Shown: positions 51,170 through 60,952, counted from the stretch's first letter. The stretch is DNA of 64,000 nt from Streptosporangium saharense (GCF_014203715.1 NZ_JACHJP010000007.1:62001-126000), one strand, 5' to 3'. The notes: generated by a model from the sequence alone, not told the origin. Numbers and translations: made by a program.

Positions 51170-51208
51170 CAAGGTAAGGCATACCTAAATTAGATTAGGC
51201 ATGCCTAA
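51170..51208. promoter_or_regulatory. Two adjacent DtxR/IdeR-type iron boxes
   Basis: CAAGGTAAGGCATACCTAA (51170-51188) and TTAGATTAGGCATGCCTAA (51190-51208) each match about 14-15 of 19 positions of the known TTAGGTTAGGCTAACCTAA box. They are 20 bp apart between the divergent binding-protein and permease genes. Iron-loaded DtxR-type repressor should shut both directions. Confidence 0.8.
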
Positions 51209-51279
51209 ACTGTCATACTCGTTCGGAGCCCGGCAATCAGGGTCCCTGTCCCGGTCTCCGGCAGGCGAGAGGAGCGCGC

Positions 51280-52335
51280 GTGAGCACGGCGACGATCACC
51301 GCGCGAACCCCCTCCCCCCGGCGTGGCTCCACGGTTCTGCGGGCCCGTAGATCACTCGTGGTGTCCGGGCTGCTCGCCCTTCTCCTGGTCGCCGTGCTGC
51401 TGAGCCTCGCGGTCGGCGCGAAGCCCGTCCCGCCCGGCGACGTGTGGCACGCCCTGACCGGCGCGACCGGCACGGAGAACGACATCGTCGTACGGTCGCT
51501 GCGCGTGCCCAGGACCGCCGTCGGCGTCATGGCCGGGATCGCCCTGGGCGTCGCGGGCGCCCTCATGCAGGGCCACACCCGCAACCCGCTGGCCGACCCC
51601 GGACTGCTCGGCGTCACCCAGGGCGCTGCGTTCACGATGGCGCTCGCCATCATGACGCTCGGCGTCACCGGCCTGTACGGCTACATCTGGTTCGGCCTGG
51701 CCGGGGCGCTCGCCGCCAGCGCCGGGGTCTTCGCCCTCGGCATGGTTGGCGGCCCCGGCGGCCCGACCCCGCTGACCCTGGCCCTGGCGGGCACGGCGGT
51801 CAGCGCCTTCCTCTACGCGCTCACCTCGGCCCTGGTCCTGCTGGACCAGCAGGCGATGGACGTCTTCCGGTTCTGGCAGACCGGCTCGATCGCGGGCCGG
51901 GGCGCCGAGACCGTCGTCCAGGTGCTGCCGTTCGTCGCCGTCGGCCTCCTGCTCGCGCTGGTCAACGCCCCCGGCCTCAACGCGCTCGCCCTCGGCGAGG
52001 ACGTGGCCAGGTCCCTCGGCCAGAACGTCGCCCTGACCCGCGCCGTCGGCGTCTGCGCGATCACGCTGCTCACCGGCGCCGCCGTCGCGGCGTGCGGCTC
52101 GCTGGCGTTCGTCGGCCTCATGGTCCCCCACCTGGCCCGCCCGCTGTCCGGCCCCGACCACCGGTGGCTGCTGCCGTACTCGGGGATGATCGGCGCGGCG
52201 GCGCTGCTGCTCGCCGACGTGGCGGGACGGGTGGTCGCCAGGCCGGGAGAGCTTGAGGCCGGGGTGGTGCTGGCCCTGCTCGGCGCGCCGTTCTTCGTGG
52301 CCCTGGTCCGCCGCAGGAAGCCGGTCCGCCTGTGA
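51280..52335 (+). CDS. Iron-siderophore ABC permease (FecCD family), first subunit
   Basis: 351 residues with about nine to ten TM helices. Family motifs: LRVPRTAVGVMAGIALGVAGALMQGHTRNPLADPGLLGV and the conserved AFVGLMVPHLARPLSGPDHRWLLPYS. GTG 51280 follows GAGAGGAG. It overlaps the next gene by 4 bp. Confidence 0.94.
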   Translation: MSTATITARTPSPRRGSTVLRARRSLVVSGLLALLLVAVLLSLAVGAKPVPPGDVWHALTGATGTENDIVVRSLRVPRTAVGVMAGIALGVAGALMQGHTRNPLADPGLLGVTQGAAFTMALAIMTLGVTGLYGYIWFGLAGALAASAGVFALGMVGGPGGPTPLTLALAGTAVSAFLYALTSALVLLDQQAMDVFRFWQTGSIAGRGAETVVQVLPFVAVGLLLALVNAPGLNALALGEDVARSLGQNVALTRAVGVCAITLLTGAAVAACGSLAFVGLMVPHLARPLSGPDHRWLLPYSGMIGAAALLLADVAGRVVARPGELEAGVVLALLGAPFFVALVRRRKPVRL

Positions 52336-53399
52336 CCCCCTCCTCCGCGTACGGCCCGGCACTGCGGGCCGGTCCCACCTCCTGGCGGCTGCGCCCGCGC
52401 CCGGCCCTGACCGCGCTGGTCCTGCTGGCCGCCGCCGTACTGCTGACCGGGCTCGGCATGCGGCTCGGCGACATCCCGATGAGCCTGGCCGAGGTCGCCA
52501 GGGCCGTCGTGGGAGACGGCCCCGACCACCTCGTGGTGATGGAGCTGCGGCTGCCCCGCGCGCTCACCGGTGTCCTCGTCGGCGCGGCGCTTGCCCTGGC
52601 CGGGGCGATCACCCAGGCCGTCGCGCGCAACCCGCTGGCCAGCCCCGACATCCTCGGGGTGACCCCGGGCGCCAGCGTGTGCGTGGTCGCGGCCATCGTG
52701 GCCACGTCGAGCGCCGCGGGCGGGGCGGGCGGCACGCTGGCCTCGGTGGGGATCCCGCTGCTCGCCCTGCTCGGCGGCGGCGTGGGCGCTCTGGCCGTCT
52801 ACGCGCTCGCCTGGCGTGGCGGCCTGGACGGCTACCGCCTGGTCCTCGTCGGCATCGGCGTCTCCGTGGTGTTCACCAACGTCAAGTACTGGCTGCTGAC
52901 CGTCGGCGACGTCAACGACAGCGGACGCGCCATGGTCTGGATCACCGGCTCGCTGAACGGCAGGGGCTGGGAGCACGTGGTCCCCGTCGCCGTGGCGCTG
53001 GCCGTACTGGTCCCGGCGACCCTGGTCGGCACCCGCTCGCTCGGCGCGCTGCGCTTCGGCGAGGAGACCCTCACCGGGCTCGGGGTGCGCCCCGACCTCA
53101 CCAGGAGCCTGATGATCCTGGCCGCCGTGCTGCTGGCCGCCCTCGCGACCGCGGCGGCGGGACCCATCACCTTCGTCGCCCTGGCCGCGCCGCAGATCGC
53201 ACTGCGCCTGGCCGGGGCGGCCCAGCCCCCGCTCGTGGTCTCGGCGCTCACCGGCGCCGTCCTCACCGGCGCCGCAGACCTGGTCGCGCGGACCGCGTTC
53301 AGCCCCGTCGAACTTCCGGTCGGCGTGGTCACCGCGGTCCTCGGCGCCCCCTATCTGATCTATCTCCTCGTCCGCGCACGCAGAAAGGCACGATCTTGA
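52332..53399 (+). CDS. Iron-siderophore ABC permease (FecCD family), second subunit
   Basis: 355 residues with about nine to ten TM helices. Motifs: ELRLPRALTGVLVGAALALAGAITQAVARNPLASPDILGVTPGA and the cytoplasmic EEA-like GPITFVALAAPQIALRLAGAAQP. The GTG overlaps the preceding stop (GTGA). It should form a heterodimer with the first permease. Confidence 0.94.
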   Translation: MTPSSAYGPALRAGPTSWRLRPRPALTALVLLAAAVLLTGLGMRLGDIPMSLAEVARAVVGDGPDHLVVMELRLPRALTGVLVGAALALAGAITQAVARNPLASPDILGVTPGASVCVVAAIVATSSAAGGAGGTLASVGIPLLALLGGGVGALAVYALAWRGGLDGYRLVLVGIGVSVVFTNVKYWLLTVGDVNDSGRAMVWITGSLNGRGWEHVVPVAVALAVLVPATLVGTRSLGALRFGEETLTGLGVRPDLTRSLMILAAVLLAALATAAAGPITFVALAAPQIALRLAGAAQPPLVVSALTGAVLTGAADLVARTAFSPVELPVGVVTAVLGAPYLIYLLVRARRKARS

Positions 53400-54223
53400 G
53401 ACTACGAGCCGTCGACGTCAAGCTCGGGTACGGCGACCGCGTCATCGTTGACGGACTCGACCTCGGAATCGAGGCCGGGACGGTGACGACGATCATCGGA
53501 CCCAACGGATGTGGCAAGTCCACGCTGCTGCGCGCGCTGGGACGGCTGCTGAAGCCGTCCGGCGGCGAGGTGCTGCTGGACGGCAAGCGCATCGACAGGA
53601 TGCCGACCAAGGAGGTGGCCAAGATCCTGGGGGTGCTGCCGCAGGCCCCCACCGCCCCCGAGGGGCTGACCGTGGCCGACCTGGTGGCCAGGGGACGGCA
53701 CCCGCACCAGACGTGGTACCGGCAGTGGTCCTCGGGCGACGAACTGGCCGTCAACGAGGCCCTGTCCATGACGGGCCTGCTCGACCTGGGCGAACGCCCG
53801 CTCGACGAACTGTCCGGTGGTCAGCGCCAGCGCGCCTGGATCTCGATGGCCCTGGCCCAGGGCACCGACCTGCTGCTGCTCGACGAGCCGACGACCTTCC
53901 TCGACCTGGCGCACCAGATCGAGGTCCTCGAACTCGTCCGCCGCCTGCACGGGGAGCTCGGCCGTACGGTGGTGATGGTCCTGCACGACCTCAACCTCGC
54001 CGCCCGCTACACCGACCACCTGGTCGCCATGCGCTCGGGCAAGGTCGTCGCCGCCGGTCCCCCCGCCGAGGTCCTCACCGAGGACCTGCTCGCGGAGGTC
54101 TTCGACCTGGCCGCCCGGGTCATCGAGGACCCGGTCGCGGGCACCCCGATGGTCGTTCCCATCGGCTCGCTGCCCGCCACGGGAGAGCGCGCCCGGCGCA
54201 ACGGGGCACTCCTGAAGGACTGA
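53396..54223 (+). CDS. Iron-siderophore ABC transporter ATP-binding protein
   Basis: 275 residues. Walker [20 protein letters not shown], signature [17 protein letters not shown], Walker [17 protein letters not shown] and switch His in [17 protein letters not shown] start at 53396 is chosen: it overlaps the preceding stop (TTGA) and AAAGG lies 7 nt upstream. It powers the two preceding permeases. Confidence 0.95.
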   Translation: MRLRAVDVKLGYGDRVIVDGLDLGIEAGTVTTIIGPNGCGKSTLLRALGRLLKPSGGEVLLDGKRIDRMPTKEVAKILGVLPQAPTAPEGLTVADLVARGRHPHQTWYRQWSSGDELAVNEALSMTGLLDLGERPLDELSGGQRQRAWISMALAQGTDLLLLDEPTTFLDLAHQIEVLELVRRLHGELGRTVVMVLHDLNLAARYTDHLVAMRSGKVVAAGPPAEVLTEDLLAEVFDLAARVIEDPVAGTPMVVPIGSLPATGERARRNGALLKD

Positions 54224-54231
54224 TGCCCGCA

Positions 54232-54259
54232 CCGGGACGCGGCGACCACCGCGTCCCGG
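54232..54259. terminator. Bidirectional terminator between siderophore ATPase and ftsY
   Basis: Perfect 11-bp stem CCGGGACGCGG/CCGCGTCCCGG with the loop CGACCA, in the 45-bp gap between convergent genes. Confidence 0.8.
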
Positions 54260-54268
54260 CGTCGTCTC

Positions 54269-55447
54269 TCAGTCGCCGAGGAGGGCGTCCACGAAGACCT
54301 CGGGGTCGAACGGCGCCAGGTCGTCCGGCCCCTCGCCGAGGCCGACCAGCTTGACCGGGACCCCCAGCTCACGCTGGACGGAGATGATGATGCCGCCCTT
54401 GGCGGTGCCGTCGAGCTTGGTCAGGGTGATGCCGGTGACGTCCACGACCTCGGCGAACACCCGGGCCTGGCGCATGCCGTTCTGACCCGTGGTCGCGTCG
54501 AGGACGAGCAGGACCTCGTCCACCGTCGCCTTCTTCTCGATGACCCGCTTGACCTTGCCCAGCTCGTCCATCAGGCCGGTCTTGGTGTGCAGGCGGCCCG
54601 CCGTGTCGACAATGACCACGTCCACCTTGTCCTCGATGCCCTTGGCCACCGCGTCGAAGGCGACCGAGGCCGGGTCGCCGCCCTCGGGACCGCGCACGAC
54701 CTCGGCGCCGACCCGGTCACCCCAGGTCTGGAGCTGGTCGGCCGCGGCGGCACGGAAGGTGTCGGCGGCGCCGAGCACGACCTTCTTGCCGTCGCCGATG
54801 AGCGAACGCGCGAGCTTGCCGGTCGTCGTGGTCTTGCCGGTGCCGTTGACGCCGACGACGAGCACGACCGCGGGACGCTCCCCGTGCGGCTTGACGTGCA
54901 GGGTGCGGTCCAGGTCGGCGCCGATCTGGGTCAGCAGCTGCTCCTTGAGCAGCCCGCGCACCTCGGCGGGCGTCCTGCTCCCCAGCACCTTGACCTTGGT
55001 CCGCAGCTCCTCGACCATCGCCTGGGTCGGGGCGACGCCGACGTCCGCGGTGATCAGGGTCTCCTCGATCTCGTCCCAGGTGTCGTCGTCGAGACGGTCC
55101 CGGGAGAGCAGTTCGAGCAGGCCCTTGCCGAGGGTGCTCTGGGAACGGGCAAGCCGGGCGCGCAGCCGTACCATGCGGCCCGCCGACGGCGGCGGGATCT
55201 CGACGGCCGGGGGGACGACCATGGGCTCGGCGGGCTTGACCGGCGGCGGAAGGGTGGTGGTCGCCGCGTCGTCGTCCTCCGCGACCCCCACGGAAGGTGC
55301 CTGCTCCTCCCCGGGAACGGGCCGCACCTCCGGCGGCTCCACCGGAGGAGCCGACTTGCCCCGCGGCCTGAGCAACAGGAACATGCCGCCCGCCGCCAGT
55401 AGGGCGACTACGACGATGATCGCGATTATGCCGAGATAGCCATCCAC
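54269..55447 (-). CDS. ftsY: Signal recognition particle receptor FtsY
   Basis: 392 residues. An N-terminal TM anchor ([21 protein letters not shown]) leads to an acidic/Pro-rich linker and the NG domain: Walker [28 protein letters not shown] (G2), [10 protein letters not shown] (G3) and [10 protein letters not shown] (G4). It docks the ribosome-SRP complex at the translocon. It is downstream of smc, separated from it by a repeat-bearing 397-bp gap. Confidence 0.97.
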   Translation of the reverse strand: MDGYLGIIAIIVVVALLAAGGMFLLLRPRGKSAPPVEPPEVRPVPGEEQAPSVGVAEDDDAATTTLPPPVKPAEPMVVPPAVEIPPPSAGRMVRLRARLARSQSTLGKGLLELLSRDRLDDDTWDEIEETLITADVGVAPTQAMVEELRTKVKVLGSRTPAEVRGLLKEQLLTQIGADLDRTLHVKPHGERPAVVLVVGVNGTGKTTTTGKLARSLIGDGKKVVLGAADTFRAAAADQLQTWGDRVGAEVVRGPEGGDPASVAFDAVAKGIEDKVDVVIVDTAGRLHTKTGLMDELGKVKRVIEKKATVDEVLLVLDATTGQNGMRQARVFAEVVDVTGITLTKLDGTAKGGIIISVQRELGVPVKLVGLGEGPDDLAPFDPEVFVDALLGD

Positions 55448-55844
55448 AAGACCACAGTTTTCCAGACCCCCCGGAATGCTCCGACCCCCCGGGTCAAGTC
55501 ACCCCTCATTGATCTTGACTGCTCACCCCCATCATGACGGCTCGGGCCTTCCCGGAGCCATGCGTGAAGGGTTTTGGGGTACCGGTGCCGTGCGTGAGGA
55601 GTGTCCGGCTTGGGCGCGTCGGCGATTGGACTGAGGAGAGAGGGAGCGCAGCGGACGAACGACGAGGGAAAGAGCCGACTTGAGGCGCCCAAGCCCGCGA
55701 CGCCGCCAGGCGTCGCAAAGAGGCAGGGCAGCGCAGCGGAGGAGCGACGAAGGAAGTCACCGACTTCAGGCGCCCAAGCCCTGCGGCGCCGAAGGCGTCG
55801 CAAAGCAAGCACAGCAAGCCCGCGATGCCGAAGGCATCGCGAAA
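55448..55844. other. smc-ftsY intergenic region with repeat element
   Basis: 397 bp. Open frames on both strands arise from the repeat and have poor composition; I call no gene. The first 150 bp, next to ftsY, should hold the ftsY promoter if it is transcribed separately. The rest is the tandem repeat at 55643-55841. Confidence 0.6.
55643..55841. repeat. 85-bp tandem repeat with variable hairpins
   Basis: GCGCAGCGGA occurs at 55646 and 55731, GCGCCCAAGC at 55685 and 55770: a constant 85-bp period. Each unit ends in a short hairpin: GCGACGCC-N4-GGCGTCGC in unit 1, GCGGCGCC-N3-GGCGTCGC in unit 2, and a partial third unit CGCGATGCC-N3-GGCATCGCG (55821-55841). Unit 3 ends 3 bp before the smc stop codon. 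Confidence 0.8.
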
Positions 55845-58800
55845 TCACCCACTTTCCCGAAGCCTTTGGCTGATCACCTGGCTCACCCCGTCCCCCCGCA
55901 TCGAGACCCCGTACAGCGCGTCGGCGATCTCCATCGTCCTCTTCTGGTGGGTGATGACGATCAACTGGGACGTCTGCCGCAGTTCCTCGAACAGCGTCAG
56001 CAGGCGCTGGGTATTGGTGTCGTCGAGCGCCGCCTCGACCTCGTCCATCACGTAGAACGGCGAGGGCCGCGCCTTGAAGATCGCCGCGAGGAAGGCGACC
56101 GCGGTCAGCGACCGTTCCCCGCCGGACAGCAGCGAAAGACGCTTGACCTTCTTGCCGGGTGGCCTGGCCTCGACCTCGACGCCGGTGGTCAGCATGTCCT
56201 CGGGGTCGGTGAGCAGCAACCTGCCCTCCCCACCGGGGAAGACCCGCCCGAAGATCTGCTCGAACTCGCGGGCGACGTCGGCATAGGCCGCGCCGAACAC
56301 CTGCTCGACCCGCTCGTCCACCTCCTTGACGACGAGCATCAGGTCGCGCCTGGTCTTCTTGAGGTCCTCAAGCTGGGAGGTGAGGAAGGCGTGCCGTTCC
56401 TCAAGGGCCGCGAACTCCTCAAGGGCCAGCGGGTTGACCTTGCCGAGCTGCGCCATCTGCCGGTCGGCGGCCCTGGCCCGCTTCTCCTGCTCCTCGCGCA
56501 CGTAGGGGACGGGGTCGCCCTCCACGGTCGGGACGGGTTCGGCCGGGCCGTACTCCGCGATGAGCGTGTCCGGTTCGACGCCGTACTCGTCGACGGCCTT
56601 CGCCTCAAGCTGTTCCAGGCGCAGGCGCCGTTCCGTCCTGGCGACCTCGCTGCCGTGTGCCCTGTTGACCAGTTTGTCCAGTTCGCCGGACAGCTCCCTG
56701 ACGCGGATCCTGACCGCCTTGAGCGACTGGTCGATCTGCCCGCGCGCCTGTTCGGCCTCGTCGCGCTCCTCGGCCGCCACGGTGAGGGAGGTCTCCAGGC
56801 GGCCCAGGGTCAGTTCGGTGCCGCGGACCACGGCCTGGGCGACCCGCGCCTGCCTGCGCCGCCGTTCCCGCAGCTCGGTGGCCCTGGCGCGCTCCTCGCG
56901 CTCCCGCTCCGCGGCGCGCAGCAGCTCGTCGGCCCGGCCCGCGATGCTCTTGACCCGCTCCTCGGCCGTCCGTACGGCGAGGCGGGCCTCCATCTCCGTC
57001 TGCCTGGCGGCGGCGCAGATCTCGGCGAGTTCGTCGCGCATCTCGGTGGTCGGCTCGGGTTCCGCCTCGACCTCGGCGGTCGCGGCGGCGAGCCGCTCCT
57101 CAAGCTCGGCGAGCCCCGCCGCGTCGCGCTGCCTGGCCTCCTCCGCGGCCTGTACGGCCCTGGCCAGCCGTTCGCGTTCCGCGGCGGCGGCGTCGGCGGC
57201 GGCACCGAGCTGGGCCAGTCGCCGCGCGGTCGCGGCGGCCCGCTGGTCGGCGTCGCGCTGCCTGGCCCTGATCTGGTCGAGCGCGGCCTGGGCGGCGTTC
57301 ACCCCGGCCTGCGCGGTCTGCACGCCCGTCTGCGCCTCGCCGACGCCCGCCTGGGCGGCCTCGACGGCGAGCTGTGCCTGCGCCTCGGCCTCCGCGGCCT
57401 CCTCCATGGCGATGCCGGCCCGCTCGGCGGCCTGCCCGGCCGTGGCCAGGGCGGCGACGGCCTCGTCGAGCGCGGCCCGCATCTGGAGGGCGGAGCTTCC
57501 GCCCGCCGAGCCTCCCCTGGCGGCGTAGGAGCCGACCAGGTCGCCGGAGCGGGTGACGGTCCGCAGTTCCGGCCACTGCTCGACGGCCTTCCTCGCCGTC
57601 TCCAGGTCGTCGACGACGAGCACGTCGGCCAGCAGGTGCGTGACGGCGGCCCGTAGCGCGTCGGGCACGGTGACCAGGTCAGCCGCCCACCGCCCGCCCG
57701 CCACGGGCACGTCGGTCCTGTGGTGGTGCTCCCCGCCCGTGGCGACGAGCAGGGCGGCCCTGCCCCCGTCGCGGCGACCGAGGAAGTCGATCGCGTCCGC
57801 CGCGGCCTGCAGGGACTCGACGGCGACCCCCTCGGCGTAGGCGCCGAGCACGGCGGCTACTGCCGTCTCCGCGCCGGGGCTGACGGTCAGCATGGTGGCC
57901 ACGGGACCGAGCACCCCGGCCAGGTCGGCGGCCAGCAGCGCGGCGGCGCCGTCCGTGCCGCTCGCCAGGCTCAGCTGGAGCGCCTCCAGCCTGGCTTCGA
58001 GGGCGGCGACCTGACGCTGGGCCTCCTGGTCGGCCTTGCGGGCGACGCCGACGGCGGCCTTGGCGGAGGCCAGGGCGGCGTTCGGGCCCGCGACCGCGGC
58101 CTTGGCCCCGTCGGCGACGGCCTTGGCCTCCTCGACGGCCCGCCTGGCCTGTTCGACGGCCTCAAGGCCGATCTCCAGCTCTTCGGTGAGGGCGGGGTCG
58201 GTCTCCGGCTCCGAGCGTTCCTGGCCCTCGTGTTCGGCGCGGGCGTGCTCGGCGCGCTGCGCGGCCTCCTCAAGGGAGAGCCTCAGCCGCCCGATCTCCT
58301 CCTCGGCCGCGCCCGCCCTGCTGCGCGCCGCACCGGCCTGGCCCCTGAGCTTGGCCAGCCCCTCGCGCCGGTCCGCGACGGCCCTGGCCTCGGCGGACAG
58401 GCGGCGCTCCTCGGCCGCGAGGGCCGCCTCGCTCTCCGAACGTCCAGCCACGGCCTGGGCCAGCGCGTCCCGCTCCTGGTCGAGCAGCTCCTCAAGGACG
58501 CGCTCCTGCTCCTGGATCTCCTCGGCCTCGCGCTCGTAGTCCTCCGGGTCGCGGCCCCTGCGCTCGACCGTGGTGTCGGTGGCGTTGCGGTGCCGTTCCG
58601 CAGCCAGACCCGCCAGGCCCCTGAGGCGCTCACGCAGGGAAGAAAGGCGGAAGTAGGTCTCCTGGGCGGCGGCCAGGCGCGGCTGCGCGTCCGCCTCCGC
58701 GGCCTCAAGCTCGGCCTCCGCGACCTGGTTCTGCTCAAGCTCGGTCTCGACCACCGTACGGCGGGCCAGCACGGCGGCCTCGTCCGCGGTCTCCCTCTCC

Positions 58801-59522
58801 AGGGTGGTGCGCAGGGTGAGCACGTCGTCGGCGAGCAGGCGGAGCCTGGCGTCACGCAGGTCGGCCTGGATGACCGCGGCCCTGCGGGCGATCTCCGCCT
58901 GGCGGCCGAGGGGCTTGAGCTGCCTGCGCAGCTCGGTGGTGAGGTCCTGGACGCGGGTCAGGTTGGCCTGCATCGCGTCGAGCTTCCGCAGCGCCTTCTC
59001 CTTGCGCTTGCGGTGCTTCAGGACGCCCGCGGCCTCCTCGATGAAGGCCCTACGGTCCTCGGGGCCCGCGTGCAACACCTGGTCGAGCTGGCCCTGGCCG
59101 ACGATGACGTGCATCTCACGGCCGATGCCCGAGTCCGACAGGAGCTCCTGGATGTCGAGCAGGCGGCAGGTGTCGCCGTTGATCGCGTACTCGCTCTGGC
59201 CCGCCCTGAACATCAGGCGGCTGATCGTGACCTCGGTGTAGTCGATCGGCAACGCGCCGTCGGTGTTGTCGATGGTGAGCGTGACCTCGGCACGGCCGAG
59301 CGGAGCCCGCGAGGAGGTCCCGGCGAAGATGACGTCCTCCATCTTGCCGCCGCGCAACGACTTGGCACTGTGCTCGCCCATCACCCAGGCCAGCGCGTCG
59401 ACCACGTTGGACTTGCCCGAGCCGTTCGGGCCGACGACGGCGGTGATGCCCGGCTCGAACCTGAGGGTGGTGGCCGAGGCGAAGGACTTGAACCCGCGCA
59501 GGGTCAGGTTCTTGAGATACAT
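55845..59522 (-). CDS. smc: Chromosome segregation protein SMC
   Basis: 1225 residues, normal for actinobacteria. Walker A GPNGSGKSNVVDALAWVMG at the N-terminus; two coiled-coil arms (about 165-510 and 680-1030) around a hinge near SPGAETAVAAVLGAYAEGVAVESLQ; C-terminal signature LSLLSGGERSLTAVAFLAAIFKARP and Walker B FYVMDEVEAALDDTN. With ScpAB it compacts and segregates the chromosome. The hairpin of the repeat element follows directly after the stop and may end the transcript. Confidence 0.98.
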   Translation of the reverse strand: MYLKNLTLRGFKSFASATTLRFEPGITAVVGPNGSGKSNVVDALAWVMGEHSAKSLRGGKMEDVIFAGTSSRAPLGRAEVTLTIDNTDGALPIDYTEVTISRLMFRAGQSEYAINGDTCRLLDIQELLSDSGIGREMHVIVGQGQLDQVLHAGPEDRRAFIEEAAGVLKHRKRKEKALRKLDAMQANLTRVQDLTTELRRQLKPLGRQAEIARRAAVIQADLRDARLRLLADDVLTLRTTLERETADEAAVLARRTVVETELEQNQVAEAELEAAEADAQPRLAAAQETYFRLSSLRERLRGLAGLAAERHRNATDTTVERRGRDPEDYEREAEEIQEQERVLEELLDQERDALAQAVAGRSESEAALAAEERRLSAEARAVADRREGLAKLRGQAGAARSRAGAAEEEIGRLRLSLEEAAQRAEHARAEHEGQERSEPETDPALTEELEIGLEAVEQARRAVEEAKAVADGAKAAVAGPNAALASAKAAVGVARKADQEAQRQVAALEARLEALQLSLASGTDGAAALLAADLAGVLGPVATMLTVSPGAETAVAAVLGAYAEGVAVESLQAAADAIDFLGRRDGGRAALLVATGGEHHHRTDVPVAGGRWAADLVTVPDALRAAVTHLLADVLVVDDLETARKAVEQWPELRTVTRSGDLVGSYAARGGSAGGSSALQMRAALDEAVAALATAGQAAERAGIAMEEAAEAEAQAQLAVEAAQAGVGEAQTGVQTAQAGVNAAQAALDQIRARQRDADQRAAATARRLAQLGAAADAAAAERERLARAVQAAEEARQRDAAGLAELEERLAAATAEVEAEPEPTTEMRDELAEICAAARQTEMEARLAVRTAEERVKSIAGRADELLRAAEREREERARATELRERRRRQARVAQAVVRGTELTLGRLETSLTVAAEERDEAEQARGQIDQSLKAVRIRVRELSGELDKLVNRAHGSEVARTERRLRLEQLEAKAVDEYGVEPDTLIAEYGPAEPVPTVEGDPVPYVREEQEKRARAADRQMAQLGKVNPLALEEFAALEERHAFLTSQLEDLKKTRRDLMLVVKEVDERVEQVFGAAYADVAREFEQIFGRVFPGGEGRLLLTDPEDMLTTGVEVEARPPGKKVKRLSLLSGGERSLTAVAFLAAIFKARPSPFYVMDEVEAALDDTNTQRLLTLFEELRQTSQLIVITHQKRTMEIADALYGVSMRGDGVSQVISQRLRESG

Positions 59523-59648
59523 GTCACCCCCCGCCCGCCGTGTCCACCCGTGTTCACCCGCGCTTTCCCAGACTGCCCGGTCGCTCTCGCCTGGGAAGAC
59601 TACCGTTCTTCACCCGCGCCCGCCCGTCCACCGCCTAGGGTGCCCTGC

Positions 59649-60431
59649 ATGGATGCGGAACGCGGCGAGAGCTCCCCGCACGGCGGGGACGGCCGTCTCA
59701 GACGGCGGGCTTTCCTTGTCGGCGGCGGGCTGACCGCGCTCGGCCTCGGCGGGGTCGCGCTCGCGATGGGGCCGGACGGTTTCCGTGACGCCTACGCCCG
59801 CGTCGTCTGCGGAGGCGTCCCCGATCCGCCCGCCGTACGACCCGGGGAGCGGCGGCAGAGCAGGGTCGAGAACCGCGCGGTGATCGTCGCGCTGCCACCG
59901 GCCCCGCAGGGCCGCGTCCCCGTCGTGATCATGTTTCCCGAGGGCGCGGAGAGCGCCCGCGCGGCACTCGACCTCTACTCCGCCGACCGTTACCTGGCGG
60001 CGAGCGGGGGGCGGTTCGCGGTCGCCGCGATCGACGACTGGCCCTCGGCGGACGTCGTCGGGACCGTGCTGCCGCATCTGGAGACCCAGGGGTTCGACAC
60101 CCGCAAGGTCGGGCTGCTCGGGTGGGCGGCGGGCGGGGCCGAGGCCCTCAGGCTGGCCGCGCAGCTCGGGTCGGGCCGGGTCGCCGCCGTGGCCGCCGCC
60201 TCACCGGCCGTCACCGCGGCGCGGGCGCCGTTGCGCGACCTGGTGGACATCCCTGTCTGGCTCGGTTGTGGTGAGCGTGACGACAGGGCCCCGCAGACGG
60301 AGACGATGCTCAAGGGGCTCAAGGCGCTCGGCGCGGCGACGGAGGGGGGAATCTCCTCGGGGTGCCAGGACACGGCGTACCGGGTCCGTGTGCTCCCCGA
60401 GCAGTTCGCCTTCTTCTCACGTCATCTGTGA
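59649..60431 (+). CDS. Tat-exported alpha/beta-hydrolase-like protein without nucleophile
   Basis: 260 residues. A twin-Arg signal (LRRRAFLVGGGLTALGLGG) is followed by an alpha/beta-hydrolase-like domain (PVVIMFPEGAE, then VGLLGWAAGGAEALRLAA). The usual G-x-S-x-G is G-W-A-A-G here, so the nucleophilic Ser is replaced by Ala and enzyme activity is doubtful. An Asp in CGERDDRAPQ and a Cys-containing end (GGISSGCQD) follow. The role is unknown. It is divergent from smc. Confidence 0.75.
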   Translation: MDAERGESSPHGGDGRLRRRAFLVGGGLTALGLGGVALAMGPDGFRDAYARVVCGGVPDPPAVRPGERRQSRVENRAVIVALPPAPQGRVPVVIMFPEGAESARAALDLYSADRYLAASGGRFAVAAIDDWPSADVVGTVLPHLETQGFDTRKVGLLGWAAGGAEALRLAAQLGSGRVAAVAAASPAVTAARAPLRDLVDIPVWLGCGERDDRAPQTETMLKGLKALGAATEGGISSGCQDTAYRVRVLPEQFAFFSRHL

Positions 60432-60554
60432 TCCGTGAGTCTTCTCGTCGTACGGCGGCGGCCCGGGCTTCTCGCCACGTGATCCGCCTGCCGTATGTGG
60501 GTGGTTCGCCGTGCTCGCCCCGTGACGCCGTGTGCGTCAGGGGTCGGCATGGCA

Positions 60555-60579
60555 AGGGACGCCCCGGCGAGGCGCCCCT
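60555..60579. terminator. Stem-loop between convergent genes
   Basis: AGGGACGCC (60555-60563) pairs with GGCGCCCCT (60571-60579) apart from one A-C mismatch; 7-nt loop. It lies between the hydrolase-like gene and the small coiled-coil gene. Confidence 0.5.
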
Positions 60580-60604
60580 GGACAATGATGGTTCGTCCCG
60601 GTCT

Positions 60605-60799
60605 CTAAGTGAGAACCGGCTCACGATCCTGCAGGCGGGTGAACGCCTCGTCGCGGGTGCCGGCCGCGAGTTCGTCGTTCTGGGCCTGGAGCCGGGTGAG
60701 CTCTGCCTCTAGATCACGGATACGCTGCTGGAGACGGCGCATTTCCGAGACCATCCGAGGGTCAGGACCGCCGACGTGGCCGAGTAGAGCCTTCGCCAT
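60605..60799 (-). CDS. Conserved actinobacterial small coiled-coil protein
   Basis: 64 residues. It begins AKALLGHVGGPDPRMVSEM and continues as one coiled coil with leucine spacing (RRLQQRIRDLEAELTRLQAQ). Similar proteins occur at the same place next to smc and acylphosphatase in other actinobacteria; the function is unknown. GGAGG precedes the ATG by about 9-10 nt. Confidence 0.85.
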   Translation of the reverse strand: MAKALLGHVGGPDPRMVSEMRRLQQRIRDLEAELTRLQAQNDELAAGTRDEAFTRLQDREPVLT

Positions 60800-60952
60800 G
60801 GTAAAGGGTCCTCCACGCTGAGTGACCAGACTGGTTCGCGCACTTCTTGCCGCGGGAGGGGTGCGCGTGGTTCTTATCAAGAGTCGCACCGGCGGAAGGG
60901 GCGGTCAAGTTGAACGCTCCGTGTGGATGCACCAGTGGGCACTCTCGACAGT

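Noticed and set aside
55506-55848. Two minus-strand frames of 103 and 140 codons between smc and ftsY
   Set aside because: Both are produced by the 85-bp repeat and lack start signals; the repeats are better seen as a noncoding element.
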